NCBI RefSeq assembly: GCF_947495285.1
Contig: NZ_CANLXZ010000028.1
Location: 1 to 44,611 of the forward strand
DNA from: an uncultured Nonlabens sp.
GTDB taxonomy: Bacteria > Bacteroidota > Bacteroidia > Flavobacteriales > Flavobacteriaceae
Direction: 5' to 3'
Length of the DNA stretch: 44,611 nucleotides
A program made the translations under genes and the position numbers. The notes beneath the pieces are model-generated. The model was given only the letters and a program-made list of their open reading frames with translations. It had not been told where the DNA came from and did no database searches. The first letter of the stretch is position 1, and each line of letters starts with the position of its first letter. Of the stretch, positions 36,084 through 44,473 are shown one piece after another.

Positions 36084-37460
36084 ATGCATCCATATCTTGT
36101 TATAGCCATAAATTTTTTTATGAGCCTATCGCTGCTCATCATTTTACATGAATTAGGGCACTTTATTCCTGCACGTTTATTTAAAATACGAGTAGAAAAA
36201 TTTTACTTATTCTTTGACATTAAGTTTTCACTTTTCAAGAAAAAAATAGGAGAAACTATTTATGGAATAGGGTGGTTACCTCTAGGTGGTTATGTGAAGA
36301 TATCAGGTATGATAGATGAGAGCATGGACAAAGAGCAAATGGCCCAGGAACCTAAAGAGTGGGAATTTAGATCTAAGCCAGCATGGCAGCGATTAATCAT
36401 TATGGTGGGTGGTGTAGTAGTTAATGTTGTGGTAGGTTTTGTGATATACATTATTCTAACAGCAAGTTATGGAACACCTCAATCTACTGGAACCGACTTA
36501 AAATATGGCCTAGGGTTCCCTAAAACACTTGAAGACATAGGTTTTAAACAAGGTGACCAGGTACTACTGGTTAATAATGATACATTAGATTATGCACCAC
36601 ACTTAAATAAAAACCTCATTTTTAGAGATGTAAAAACGGTAAGTGTGTTAAGAGATAATGAACTTTTAGACATTATTATACCTGAAGATATAGGTAATAG
36701 ATTATTTCTAAATGGTGTACCGTCAAAGTTGACCCCTAGATTTCCTTTTTCTATAGGTTTTGTACAAGAAGGTTCTAAGGCAGATTCCTTAAACATACCT
36801 ACCGGTGCAAAACTAACCTCTGTAGCTGGTCATAAAATCGACTACTACACAGATTATACCTATGCGATAAATAATTATGTAGAAACAAATAAACCATTTA
36901 CCATTAACTGGGAACATGAGGGTAAATCATATTCTGGTCAGACACAATTCGGTACTAAAGAAGTAACTAGTTTCATATTTTTTAAGAGAACGGTAGATGA
37001 GGATAAAGTGCTGGGTATAAAACCTAAAGCGCTTGATGAAGATTATCAAAAAATATCAAAAGTTTCATATACGTTTTCTGAAAGTGTAAGTGCTGGTTTA
37101 GAACGAGGTTACTGGGTTGTGCATGATTACATAGTACAGTTTAAATATGTTTTTACTAAAAAAGGAGCGAGTCAGCTAGGTGGTTTTGGAACTATTGCAA
37201 AATTATATCCAGATACCTTTAATTGGTTAGCATTTTGGGAAACCACTGCGTGGATTTCTTTTGTACTGGCCGTAATGAACATACTACCTATTCCAGCACT
37301 AGATGGTGGTCACGTTATGTTTTTAATATATGAAATCATCACAGGAAGAAAGCCAGGAGACAAGTTTTTAGAAAAAGCACAAATAATAGGTATAGTTATT
37401 TTACTTTCTTTAATGCTCTATGCAAATGGAAATGACCTCTTTAAGGCACTATTTGGATAA
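36084..37460 (+). CDS. rseP: RIP metalloprotease RseP (site-2 protease)
   Basis: An intramembrane zinc protease that cleaves membrane-bound anti-sigma factors and remnant signal peptides. The 458-residue protein (start at 36084) has HELGH in the first membrane segment (residues about 26-30) and the NILPIPALDGGH motif near the C-terminus, which together form the active site. Two periplasmic PDZ-like domains are suggested in the middle, the second around FPFSIGFVQEGSKAD. The alternative start at 36051 overlaps a -7 element and adds MTYFCWSKNKR, without family support. ATG codons at 36084 and 36120 both remain possible. Membrane segments flank the PDZ region. Confidence 0.95.
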   Translation: MHPYLVIAINFFMSLSLLIILHELGHFIPARLFKIRVEKFYLFFDIKFSLFKKKIGETIYGIGWLPLGGYVKISGMIDESMDKEQMAQEPKEWEFRSKPAWQRLIIMVGGVVVNVVVGFVIYIILTASYGTPQSTGTDLKYGLGFPKTLEDIGFKQGDQVLLVNNDTLDYAPHLNKNLIFRDVKTVSVLRDNELLDIIIPEDIGNRLFLNGVPSKLTPRFPFSIGFVQEGSKADSLNIPTGAKLTSVAGHKIDYYTDYTYAINNYVETNKPFTINWEHEGKSYSGQTQFGTKEVTSFIFFKRTVDEDKVLGIKPKALDEDYQKISKVSYTFSESVSAGLERGYWVVHDYIVQFKYVFTKKGASQLGGFGTIAKLYPDTFNWLAFWETTAWISFVLAVMNILPIPALDGGHVMFLIYEIITGRKPGDKFLEKAQIIGIVILLSLMLYANGNDLFKALFG

Positions 37461-37497
37461 AATTTCAAAAAAATATTAAATTTTTTAGTTTAAAAGT

Positions 37498-37527
37498 TTG
37501 TCAAATATAAAAAACATACTAAATTTG
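37498..37527 (+). promoter_or_regulatory. Promoter of tRNA-Asn, full consensus
   Basis: TTG at 37498-37500, a 19-base spacer and TAAATTTG at 37520-37527 match TTG-N19-TAnnTTTG exactly. Transcription should start near 37533, about 36 bases before the tRNA. Confidence 0.75.
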
Positions 37528-37568
37528 CAATCGCTTAAGCAAATAGCTTGAGTTTGTGTATATCACAG

Positions 37569-37642
37569 TCCTCCTTAGCTCAGTTGGTTAGAGCATCTGA
37601 CTGTTAATCAGAGGGTCCTTGGTTCGAGCCCAAGAGGAGGAG
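37569..37642 (+). tRNA. tRNA-Asn (anticodon GUU)
   Basis: The cloverleaf folds fully: acceptor TCCTCCT with AGGAGGA, D arm GCTC..GAGC, anticodon stem TCTGA/TCAGA around loop CTGTTAA (anticodon GTT), T arm CTTGG TTCGAGC CCAAG, discriminator G. CCA is not encoded. It has its own promoter and terminator. Confidence 0.98.
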
Positions 37643-37650
37643 CAAAAATA

Positions 37651-37676
37651 GCCGTTCAGTAATGAGCGGCTTTTTT
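37651..37676 (+). terminator. Terminator of tRNA-Asn
   Basis: GCCGTTCA pairs with TGAGCGGC (one G-T pair) around a GTAA loop, followed by six T residues, 9 bases after the tRNA. Confidence 0.88.
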
Positions 37677-37833
37677 CATTTTAACACCTGTAGCAATCTT
37701 ATCTTCTTCTTATAGATTTTACGCCCGACTACTAACAATATCCCACAGTTTTAATTGTTATATTTACATTTCAAGTAAAGAAATCAATTGTGCGAGTTAA
37801 TCGTTTCAATTTCAATATATAGAGAATACAAGA

Positions 37834-39258
37834 ATGAGCTGTAATAGTTGTGGAACTGGTGGAGGTACTCCTGGTGGATGTAAAAATCATGGAACCTGCG
37901 GTACGAGTGGATGTAATAAACTAACGGTTTTTGACTGGCTAGCAAACATGGAGTTGCCAGATGGTCAAAAAGCTTTCCCATATGTGGAAATACGTTTTAA
38001 AAATAGTAGAAAAGAATTCTATCATAACTCAGAAGGTCTTCAGCTTAAAATAGGAGACATAGTAGCTACAGAGACTCAAAGCGGTCACGACATAGGAATA
38101 GTAACCATAACTGGTGAGTTAGTGCGTGTACAAATGAAACGCAAGCGCATTAAAATAAATGGAGAAATCCCAAAAGTTTACCGAATCGCAGATGAAAAAG
38201 ATGTAGAAAAATGGGTGACTGCTCGCGAGAAGGAAGAACCTATGAAAGTACGCGCTAGAGAGATAGCAATACGTCTTCAACTCAAAATGAAAATCTCTGA
38301 CATAGAATTTCAAGGTGACGGTTCTAAAGCGACCTTCTACTACACCGCCGATGACCGCGTAGATTTTAGAGAATTAATTAGAGAATACGCTTCAGAATTC
38401 AAGACGAGAATAGAAATGCGCCAGATAGGCCTGCGCCAGGAAGCTGCTCGTTTAGGCGGTATAGGGTCATGTGGTCGTGAATTGTGTTGTAGTACATGGT
38501 TAACAGATTTTAGATCTGTAACTACAGGTGCTGCTCGTTATCAAAACTTATCATTAAACCCACAGAAACTAGCGGGACAGTGCGGGAAATTAAAATGCTG
38601 TCTTAACTACGAGCTGGATTCTTACATGGATGCACTAAGCGCATTTCCTAAACAAAATCAAAAACTTTATACCGAAAAAGGAACCGCTGTATGCCAAAAA
38701 GTAGACATATTTAAAGGCCTAATGTGGTATTGTTATGAGGGTGACTGGATGAGCTGGCACACTCTAACTACAGAGCAAGTTCATGAAATAGTATCAAAAA
38801 ACAAGGCCAAAGAAACAGTTACTAGCATTGAAGAATATGCAAGTGAACTAATAGCTGAAGAAGAGGTAAGTTTTGAAAACGTAGTAGGTCAGGATAGTTT
38901 AACACGTTTTGATCAACCTAAATCAAAATCTCGCAACAAACGTAATAAAAGACGCAGACCTGCAAAACCACAAAACAACGCAGCAACAGCAACTGCTGCT
39001 TCACCTAAAGAAGCACAGCCAGCTCGCAAACCTAGACCTAAAAAGAATAACCGAACACCTGAAGCTAAAACTAACAACAATAGAAAACCTAGCTCTAAAA
39101 AACCTATTAACGCAAATAGAAATACTAATAAATCAGAAACTAATAAAACCACAGGTGAAACTAAGTCTAGCAAGCCTAGAAACAACCGCAATAAACGCCG
39201 TAATCGTAACAATAGCAATAAAAACAACCCTAATAAACCGCCTAAAAAAGAAGATTAG
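37834..39258 (+). CDS. ricT: RicT/PSP1 family protein with Cys-rich start and basic tail
   Basis: A 474-residue PSP1-domain protein, homologous to YaaT/RicT, which in Bacillus forms a [4Fe-4S]-bound complex controlling RNA maturation and development. The core (about 45-300) carries the conserved cysteines in RLGGIGSCGRELCCSTWL and AGQCGKLKCCLNYE. Two unusual parts surround it: a Gly/Cys-rich start with Cys3, 6, 16, 22 and 27, which could bind a metal, and a low-complexity Lys/Arg/Asn-rich tail (about 360-474) suited to RNA or DNA binding. The RicA and RicF partners are not here. Its stop codon TAG overlaps the gldH GTG by one base, so it heads a five-gene operon. Confidence 0.88.
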   Translation: MSCNSCGTGGGTPGGCKNHGTCGTSGCNKLTVFDWLANMELPDGQKAFPYVEIRFKNSRKEFYHNSEGLQLKIGDIVATETQSGHDIGIVTITGELVRVQMKRKRIKINGEIPKVYRIADEKDVEKWVTAREKEEPMKVRAREIAIRLQLKMKISDIEFQGDGSKATFYYTADDRVDFRELIREYASEFKTRIEMRQIGLRQEAARLGGIGSCGRELCCSTWLTDFRSVTTGAARYQNLSLNPQKLAGQCGKLKCCLNYELDSYMDALSAFPKQNQKLYTEKGTAVCQKVDIFKGLMWYCYEGDWMSWHTLTTEQVHEIVSKNKAKETVTSIEEYASELIAEEEVSFENVVGQDSLTRFDQPKSKSRNKRNKRRRPAKPQNNAATATAASPKEAQPARKPRPKKNNRTPEAKTNNNRKPSSKKPINANRNTNKSETNKTTGETKSSKPRNNRNKRRNRNNSNKNNPNKPPKKED

Positions 39259-39752
39259 TGAGATTATTAATATGCCTTTTAATAACAGTAACGATAGTCT
39301 CTTGTGACGACTTGTTAGTAGATGCAAATTATGAAAGCCTACCACCTACTGGTTGGGACATTAAGGATACAGCCTCTTTTAACATTACACCACAAGACAC
39401 AACTACCGCTTATAATCTATATTTAAACCTGCGCAACACGCATGAATATGAGTATAATAACCTGTGGCTTATCACACAGATAAAATTCCCCCATGGAAAA
39501 ATCGTTACAGATACATTGCAGTATGAAATGGCGGCACCAGATGGTAGTTTTTTAGGCACAGGATCCAACGGTATCTATGAAAATAAATTATGGTTACGTG
39601 AAGGAGTACGCTTTCGCGAAAGCGGAATATACCAACTAGCACTTAAACACGCAATGAGAAAAACAGGAGAAGTAAAAGGAGATACCCCATTAAAAGGGAT
39701 TCTTGAAGTAGGATATAGTATAGAAAAACAAGTGCAAGATGGCAGCAACTAA
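39258..39752 (+). CDS. gldH: Gliding motility lipoprotein GldH
   Basis: GldH is a cell-envelope lipoprotein needed for gliding in Flavobacterium johnsoniae, where its loss also affects chitin use. The 164-residue protein has a lipobox (IVSC, Cys16) and the family core with WLITQIKFP and the end of the domain LKGILEVGYSIEK. It starts with GTG at 39258, overlapping the ricT stop by one base, and its own end overlaps the penicillin-binding protein start by 14 bases. A palindrome copy encodes RFRESG (about residues 118-123), where related proteins have a similar turn. Gliding genes elsewhere are not in the window. Confidence 0.9.
   Translation: MRLLICLLITVTIVSCDDLLVDANYESLPPTGWDIKDTASFNITPQDTTTAYNLYLNLRNTHEYEYNNLWLITQIKFPHGKIVTDTLQYEMAAPDGSFLGTGSNGIYENKLWLREGVRFRESGIYQLALKHAMRKTGEVKGDTPLKGILEVGYSIEKQVQDGSN
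39611..39624. repeat. Dispersed palindrome, copy 10 (in gldH)
   Basis: Perfect GCTTTCGCGAAAGC, read as RFRES in GldH. Confidence 0.95.
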
Positions 39753-42084
39753 AGCACAAATAGCTAAAGAAAAAGCAAGCAAGAAAAAGAATATTACTCT
39801 TTTCTGGAAAATTTATGCAGTAGGAATAGGACTCGTAGTTCTTATGTTCTTACTAGCAGCATGGGAGGTTTTTGGTGATTTACCAGACCACACCGCCCTA
39901 GAAAATCCACAAACAGAACTAGCCACCGAGATAGTTACCGTAGATGGTAAAACATTAGGTAGTTTTTATAACGATAACCGTAAACCTGTAAAATTTGACG
40001 ATTTACCTAAACACTTAGTAGATGCACTGGTCTCAACAGAGGACGAGCGTTTCTGGGATCACAGTGGTATAGACGGTTATGGAACTGCTAGAGCTGCAGC
40101 GTTTTTAGGTAGCAAAGGCGGTGCGAGTACCATCACACAACAACTAGCAAAGCTCTATTTTACAGAACAAGCTAGTAGCAACAAAATAGAACGATTGATT
40201 CAGAAAATACGTGAGTGGATTATCACCTCTAGACTTGAGAAACAATATACAAAGGAAGAAATTATTACTCAATACCTTAATGAATTTGATTTCTTAAAAC
40301 AAGCTATAGGTATACGTAGTGCGGCAAACATCTATTTTGGTAAAGAGCCTATTAAACTTACTGTTTCAGAAAGTGCGGTTTTAGTAGCTATGCTTAAAAA
40401 CCCTAGACAGTTTAATCCGTATAGAGAAATCTCAAAAGAAAAATCTTTTAACCGTCGCAATCAGGTGTTTTTCCAGATGGTACGTAATGGTAAAATGACA
40501 GAAGAGGTAAAAGATAGTCTTACATCCTTACCCATAGTTTTAGACTACAATCCAGAAGGGCATAATGATGGAATGGGAACTTATTTCCGTGAACATTTAC
40601 GTGACTGGTTAAAAACCTGGGCAAAGGATAACATAAATCCAGAAACCGATCAACCCTTCAATCTTTATAACGATGGATTAAAAATTAATGTAACTATAGA
40701 CCACCGCATGCAAAAAATGGCCGAAGAAGCTGTTTATGCACACATGGAACGTTTACAGGCAGAGTTTGACCATCAACAAACACGCAACAAGACAGCCCCT
40801 TTTACAGATCTTACAAATAATCAAATAGAAATGAGGTTACAGTCTGCAATGAAAAGGTCTGAAAGATGGAGAGAAATGAAGAAAAAAGGTATTGCCGAAA
40901 AAGACATTATCAAAAGCTTCAATGAAAAGACAGACATGACCATCTTTGACTGGAAAGCAAAAGGCCGCGAGCGTGACACCATAATGACACCTATGGATTC
41001 CATACGTTATTACAAGAAATTTTTACATACAGGTCTCATGTCATTAGAGCCACAAACCGGTCATGTAAAAGCATGGGTAGGTGGTATTAATCACAAACAT
41101 TTTAAATATGATAACGTAGAGCAAGGAACACACCAGGCTGGTTCTACTTTTAAACCATTCTTATATTCTACAGCAATTGATCTTTTACACTATAGTCCCT
41201 GTAAAACATTATCTGATGGAGAGTACACCATACCTGCAGGTAAACATGGTAATACAAAAGACTGGACGCCTAAGGATTCTAACGGTGATTATGGTAACAT
41301 GATGACTTTAAAAGAAGCGCTAGCAAAATCAAAGAACACAATATCTGCCAGACTTATGGATGAAGTAGGCCCACAGGCTGTAATCGATCTAGCTACTCAA
41401 TTAGGTATAAATACAAAAGGTATGGATATTGTTCCTTCACTAGCATTAGGTACTGCAGATGTTAACCTTTATGAAATGGTAGGTGCTTATGGTGTTTATG
41501 CAAATAGTGGTATTTATACAAAACCGGTTCTTGTTACCAGTATAGAAGATAAAAACGGCACCATTCATTATCAATATATACCAGAAAATAAAGATGTAAT
41601 GAATCCTGAAACAGCTTATGTTACGGTAAATCTTATGGAAGAAGTAACAAAAATAGGTAGTGGGGCAAAATTAAGAGGTAACTGGGCTACTAATAACAGT
41701 TTCTACAAAGAGGTAATTACAGACTATCCTTATGACTTTAAGAACGACATCGCTGGTAAAACAGGTACCACTCAAAATAATTCAGATGGATGGTTTATGG
41801 GAATGGTTCCTAACCTAGTTACTGGTGTCTGGGTAGGTGGAGATGGTAAATCTATTCACTTTAAATCTACTAAATACGGACAGGGCGCTACCATGGCGTT
41901 ACCTATATGGGGTAGTTATATGAAACGCCTTTATGCAGACCAGACGATAGATGTCTCTAAAGAGCCTTTCAAAAAACCAGAAGATCTCTCTATCGAGACC
42001 GATTGTGAGGAGTATGAAAAGCTACAGAACAGCTCTCCATTAGGAGGTAGTGAAGAAGACGACTCTAGAGAATTTGACATGTAA
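39739..42084 (+). CDS. Class A penicillin-binding protein (PBP1A type)
   Basis: A bifunctional peptidoglycan synthase anchored by one N-terminal membrane segment (about 23-43). The glycosyltransferase GT51 domain has the catalytic EDERFWDHSGID motif (about residues 101-112) and GGASTITQQLAK. The transpeptidase domain has Ser469-Thr-Phe-Lys472, SKN at 531-533 and KTGT at 674-677. At 781 residues the length is usual. The start overlaps gldH by 14 bases and the stop is 3 bases before the exonuclease gene. The C-terminus is Ser/Asp/Glu-rich and disordered. Gene symbol left open (ponA/mrcA). Confidence 0.96.
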   Translation: MAATKAQIAKEKASKKKNITLFWKIYAVGIGLVVLMFLLAAWEVFGDLPDHTALENPQTELATEIVTVDGKTLGSFYNDNRKPVKFDDLPKHLVDALVSTEDERFWDHSGIDGYGTARAAAFLGSKGGASTITQQLAKLYFTEQASSNKIERLIQKIREWIITSRLEKQYTKEEIITQYLNEFDFLKQAIGIRSAANIYFGKEPIKLTVSESAVLVAMLKNPRQFNPYREISKEKSFNRRNQVFFQMVRNGKMTEEVKDSLTSLPIVLDYNPEGHNDGMGTYFREHLRDWLKTWAKDNINPETDQPFNLYNDGLKINVTIDHRMQKMAEEAVYAHMERLQAEFDHQQTRNKTAPFTDLTNNQIEMRLQSAMKRSERWREMKKKGIAEKDIIKSFNEKTDMTIFDWKAKGRERDTIMTPMDSIRYYKKFLHTGLMSLEPQTGHVKAWVGGINHKHFKYDNVEQGTHQAGSTFKPFLYSTAIDLLHYSPCKTLSDGEYTIPAGKHGNTKDWTPKDSNGDYGNMMTLKEALAKSKNTISARLMDEVGPQAVIDLATQLGINTKGMDIVPSLALGTADVNLYEMVGAYGVYANSGIYTKPVLVTSIEDKNGTIHYQYIPENKDVMNPETAYVTVNLMEEVTKIGSGAKLRGNWATNNSFYKEVITDYPYDFKNDIAGKTGTTQNNSDGWFMGMVPNLVTGVWVGGDGKSIHFKSTKYGQGATMALPIWGSYMKRLYADQTIDVSKEPFKKPEDLSIETDCEEYEKLQNSSPLGGSEEDDSREFDM

Positions 42085-42087
42085 ATT

Positions 42088-42798
42088 ATGATAGCAAAAC
42101 TTTCATTAGAAAATATTTTATTTTTAGATATTGAGACCGTACCTCAACAAGAGAGTTTTGATTTATTAGATCCTATAGACCAACATCTATATGCAGATAA
42201 AACTAAATACCAGCGCAAAGAAGAATTCTCTGCGGCAGAGTTTTATGACCGCGCTGGTATTTGGGCCGAATTTGGCAAAATAGTATGTATATCTGTCGGT
42301 TATTTTGTTAATCGCAATAAAAAACAATTTAGAACACGCAGTTTTATTGGTGAAGAAAAACCACTATTAGAAGAATTCTCTAGTCTTTTAAAAGATCATT
42401 TTTCTAGTAGAAATAACCTGTTGTGTGCTCATAATGGTAAAGAATTTGATTTCCCTTACATAGCAAGAAGAATGATTATCGCAGGTCTTGAGATACCAGA
42501 AAAGCTCAACCTATTCGGTAAAAAGCCTTGGGAAGTTCCACACATAGACACTATGGAGTTATGGAAATTTGGCGATTATAAGCACTACACTAGTTTAAAA
42601 TTATTAACGCGCATTCTAGGTATTCCATCACCTAAGGATGACATAGATGGATCACAAGTACGAGATGTATTCTATGTAGAAAATGACGTGCGACGCATAG
42701 CAAATTATTGTGAAAAAGACGTAGTTGCAGTAGCACAGATAGTTCTCAAATTGCGCAAAGAACCTATACTTACAGTTGAACAAATCATCTCAAAATAA
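42088..42798 (+). CDS. DEDDy-type 3'-5' exonuclease (PolB-exo-like)
   Basis: A 236-residue member of the predicted 3'-5' exonuclease family resembling the proofreading domain of family B DNA polymerases. The motifs are present: DIET (about residues 14-17), AHNGKEFDFPYI (exo II) and YCEKDVVAV (exo III, tyrosine variant). Substrate (DNA or RNA) is not known. The gene is 3 bases after the penicillin-binding protein and overlaps the next gene by 23 bases, so cotranscription is certain in structure, although the functions look unrelated. Confidence 0.88.
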   Translation: MIAKLSLENILFLDIETVPQQESFDLLDPIDQHLYADKTKYQRKEEFSAAEFYDRAGIWAEFGKIVCISVGYFVNRNKKQFRTRSFIGEEKPLLEEFSSLLKDHFSSRNNLLCAHNGKEFDFPYIARRMIIAGLEIPEKLNLFGKKPWEVPHIDTMELWKFGDYKHYTSLKLLTRILGIPSPKDDIDGSQVRDVFYVENDVRRIANYCEKDVVAVAQIVLKLRKEPILTVEQIISK

Positions 42799-44473
42799 TA
42801 CCGTTGCATCCATAAAGGATCTTAACGTTAGCTTTTCAAATGGAAAAGAAAACGTTAAGGTACTACATGATATTAATTTTAACATATTTAAAAACGAGAT
42901 ACTAGCCGTAGTCGGAGAATCTGGAAGTGGTAAGTCTGTCACAAGCAAGGCTCTTATGGGTTTATTACCTAGTGCCACAGCACAAGTAAATGCTCAAGAA
43001 CTTTCTTTGTTAGGCAAGAATTTATTATTATTAAAAGATAGAGAATGGTCTCGCTTTCGCGGAAGCGAGATAAGCATGATCTTTCAAGAACCTATGAGTT
43101 CTCTTAATCCTACTATCACCTGTGGTAAGCAAGTCATAGAGATACTACAACAACATCAGAAAATTAATACCTCTAGCGCTAGAAAAGAAGTTTTATCGCT
43201 TTTTAAAAAGGTAAAACTACCAACTCCAGAGATAACGTTCTCAAAATACCCACATGAAATAAGTGGTGGACAGATGCAGCGCGTTATGATTGCTATGGCA
43301 ATAGCGTGCAGGCCTGCCTTATTAATTGCAGACGAGCCTACTACTGCACTAGATGTAACCGTGCAAAAAGAGATTATTTTATTACTCAAAGAATTGCAAC
43401 AAGAATACGGCATGAGTATTCTATTTATATCACACGACCTATCTTTAGTACGCGCTATTGCAGACAGGATACTGGTTATGTATAAAGGTAAAATAGTAGA
43501 GCAAGGAACAAGTGAATCTATTTTTAAAACTCCCAAAGAAACATACACCAAAGCACTTATCGCTTCTAGACCTAGCACTACAGAGCGTGTTAAAAAACTA
43601 CCGACCATAAGCGATTTTATGCAACATAGGGTAGACAGAGAGTTGATCACTCCATCGCAACGAGCGGCTACTCACAAAGATATTTATAAAAACACTCCTC
43701 TATTGCAACTAGTAGATGTAGTAAAAGATTATCCACTTAAGAAAAAGCTTTTTAAAAAGCAAACCTATTTTAGAGCTGTAGATGGTGTTAGTCTTAATCT
43801 ATATTCTGGTGAGAGCTTAGGACTGGTAGGAGAAAGTGGCTGCGGAAAAAGTACTCTAGGCAACCTGATTTTGCGTCTGAGAGATGTGACCAGCGGTACT
43901 ATTATTTATCGCAATAGAGACATTACACACCTTACAGGCAAAACAATGCGCGAGTTGAGAAAAGAAATTCAGATTATCTTTCAGGATCCATTTGCTTCAT
44001 TAAATCCTAGACTTACAGTAGGCCAAGCTATTATTGAGCCTATGAAATGGCATGGTATAGGAGATAATCATGCCCATAGAAAGGAAAAGGTACTTGCTTT
44101 ATTAAAACGAGTAGGACTAACTGAAGAGCATTATAACAGGTATCCACATGAATTTAGTGGCGGTCAGAGACAGCGCATAGGTATAGCTAGAACAGTGGCC
44201 TTAGAACCTAAGTTAATCGTATGTGATGAAAGTGTGAGTGCTCTAGACATATCTGTACAAGCACAGGTTTTAAATCTTTTAAATGAGTTTAAAGCAGATT
44301 TTGGATTCTCTTATTTATTCATTTCTCATGACCTTGCGGTAGTGAAATACTTTTGCGATCAGGTTATTGTAATGAATAAAGGTAAAATAGAAGAAAAAAA
44401 TGAGGCTGATGCTCTTTATGAAAATCCGCATAGTGATTATACTAAAAAATTGATTGCGGCAATACCACAATAA
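42776..44473 (+). CDS. Fused peptide ABC transporter ATPase (DppD-DppF type)
   Basis: A 565-residue protein with two complete ABC ATPase domains. The first (about 10-265) has GESGSGKS, EISGGQMQRV and LLIADEPTTALD; the second (about 310-565) has GESGCGKST, EFSGGQRQRI and LIVCDESVSALD. The order and spacing match fused Dpp/Opp/Gsi-type oligopeptide or nickel uptake ATPases. No permease or binding-protein gene is in the window. The only plausible start is a TTG at 42776 inside the previous gene, because no in-frame ATG lies near. A palindrome copy encodes RFRGS (about 94-98), next to the Q-loop of the first domain. Confidence 0.9.
   Translation: MNKSSQNNTVASIKDLNVSFSNGKENVKVLHDINFNIFKNEILAVVGESGSGKSVTSKALMGLLPSATAQVNAQELSLLGKNLLLLKDREWSRFRGSEISMIFQEPMSSLNPTITCGKQVIEILQQHQKINTSSARKEVLSLFKKVKLPTPEITFSKYPHEISGGQMQRVMIAMAIACRPALLIADEPTTALDVTVQKEIILLLKELQQEYGMSILFISHDLSLVRAIADRILVMYKGKIVEQGTSESIFKTPKETYTKALIASRPSTTERVKKLPTISDFMQHRVDRELITPSQRAATHKDIYKNTPLLQLVDVVKDYPLKKKLFKKQTYFRAVDGVSLNLYSGESLGLVGESGCGKSTLGNLILRLRDVTSGTIIYRNRDITHLTGKTMRELRKEIQIIFQDPFASLNPRLTVGQAIIEPMKWHGIGDNHAHRKEKVLALLKRVGLTEEHYNRYPHEFSGGQRQRIGIARTVALEPKLIVCDESVSALDISVQAQVLNLLNEFKADFGFSYLFISHDLAVVKYFCDQVIVMNKGKIEEKNEADALYENPHSDYTKKLIAAIPQ
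43053..43066. repeat. Dispersed palindrome, copy 11 (in CDS, variant)
   Basis: GCTTTCGCGGAAGC, one base from the perfect palindrome, read as RFRGS just before the Q-loop of the first ABC domain. Confidence 0.9.

Noticed and set aside
37461..37497. A/T-rich repeat after rseP as a terminator
   Set aside because: The pairing is A-T only and weak, and it overlaps the start of the tRNA promoter region.
38909..39307. Overlapping frame in the ricT tail
   Set aside because: It arises from the Lys/Asn-rich low-complexity sequence read in another frame.
2271..43066. Palindrome as parS
   Set aside because: The conserved parS sequence centres on CACGTG; this palindrome centres on TCGCGA, and parS sites are few and near the origin.
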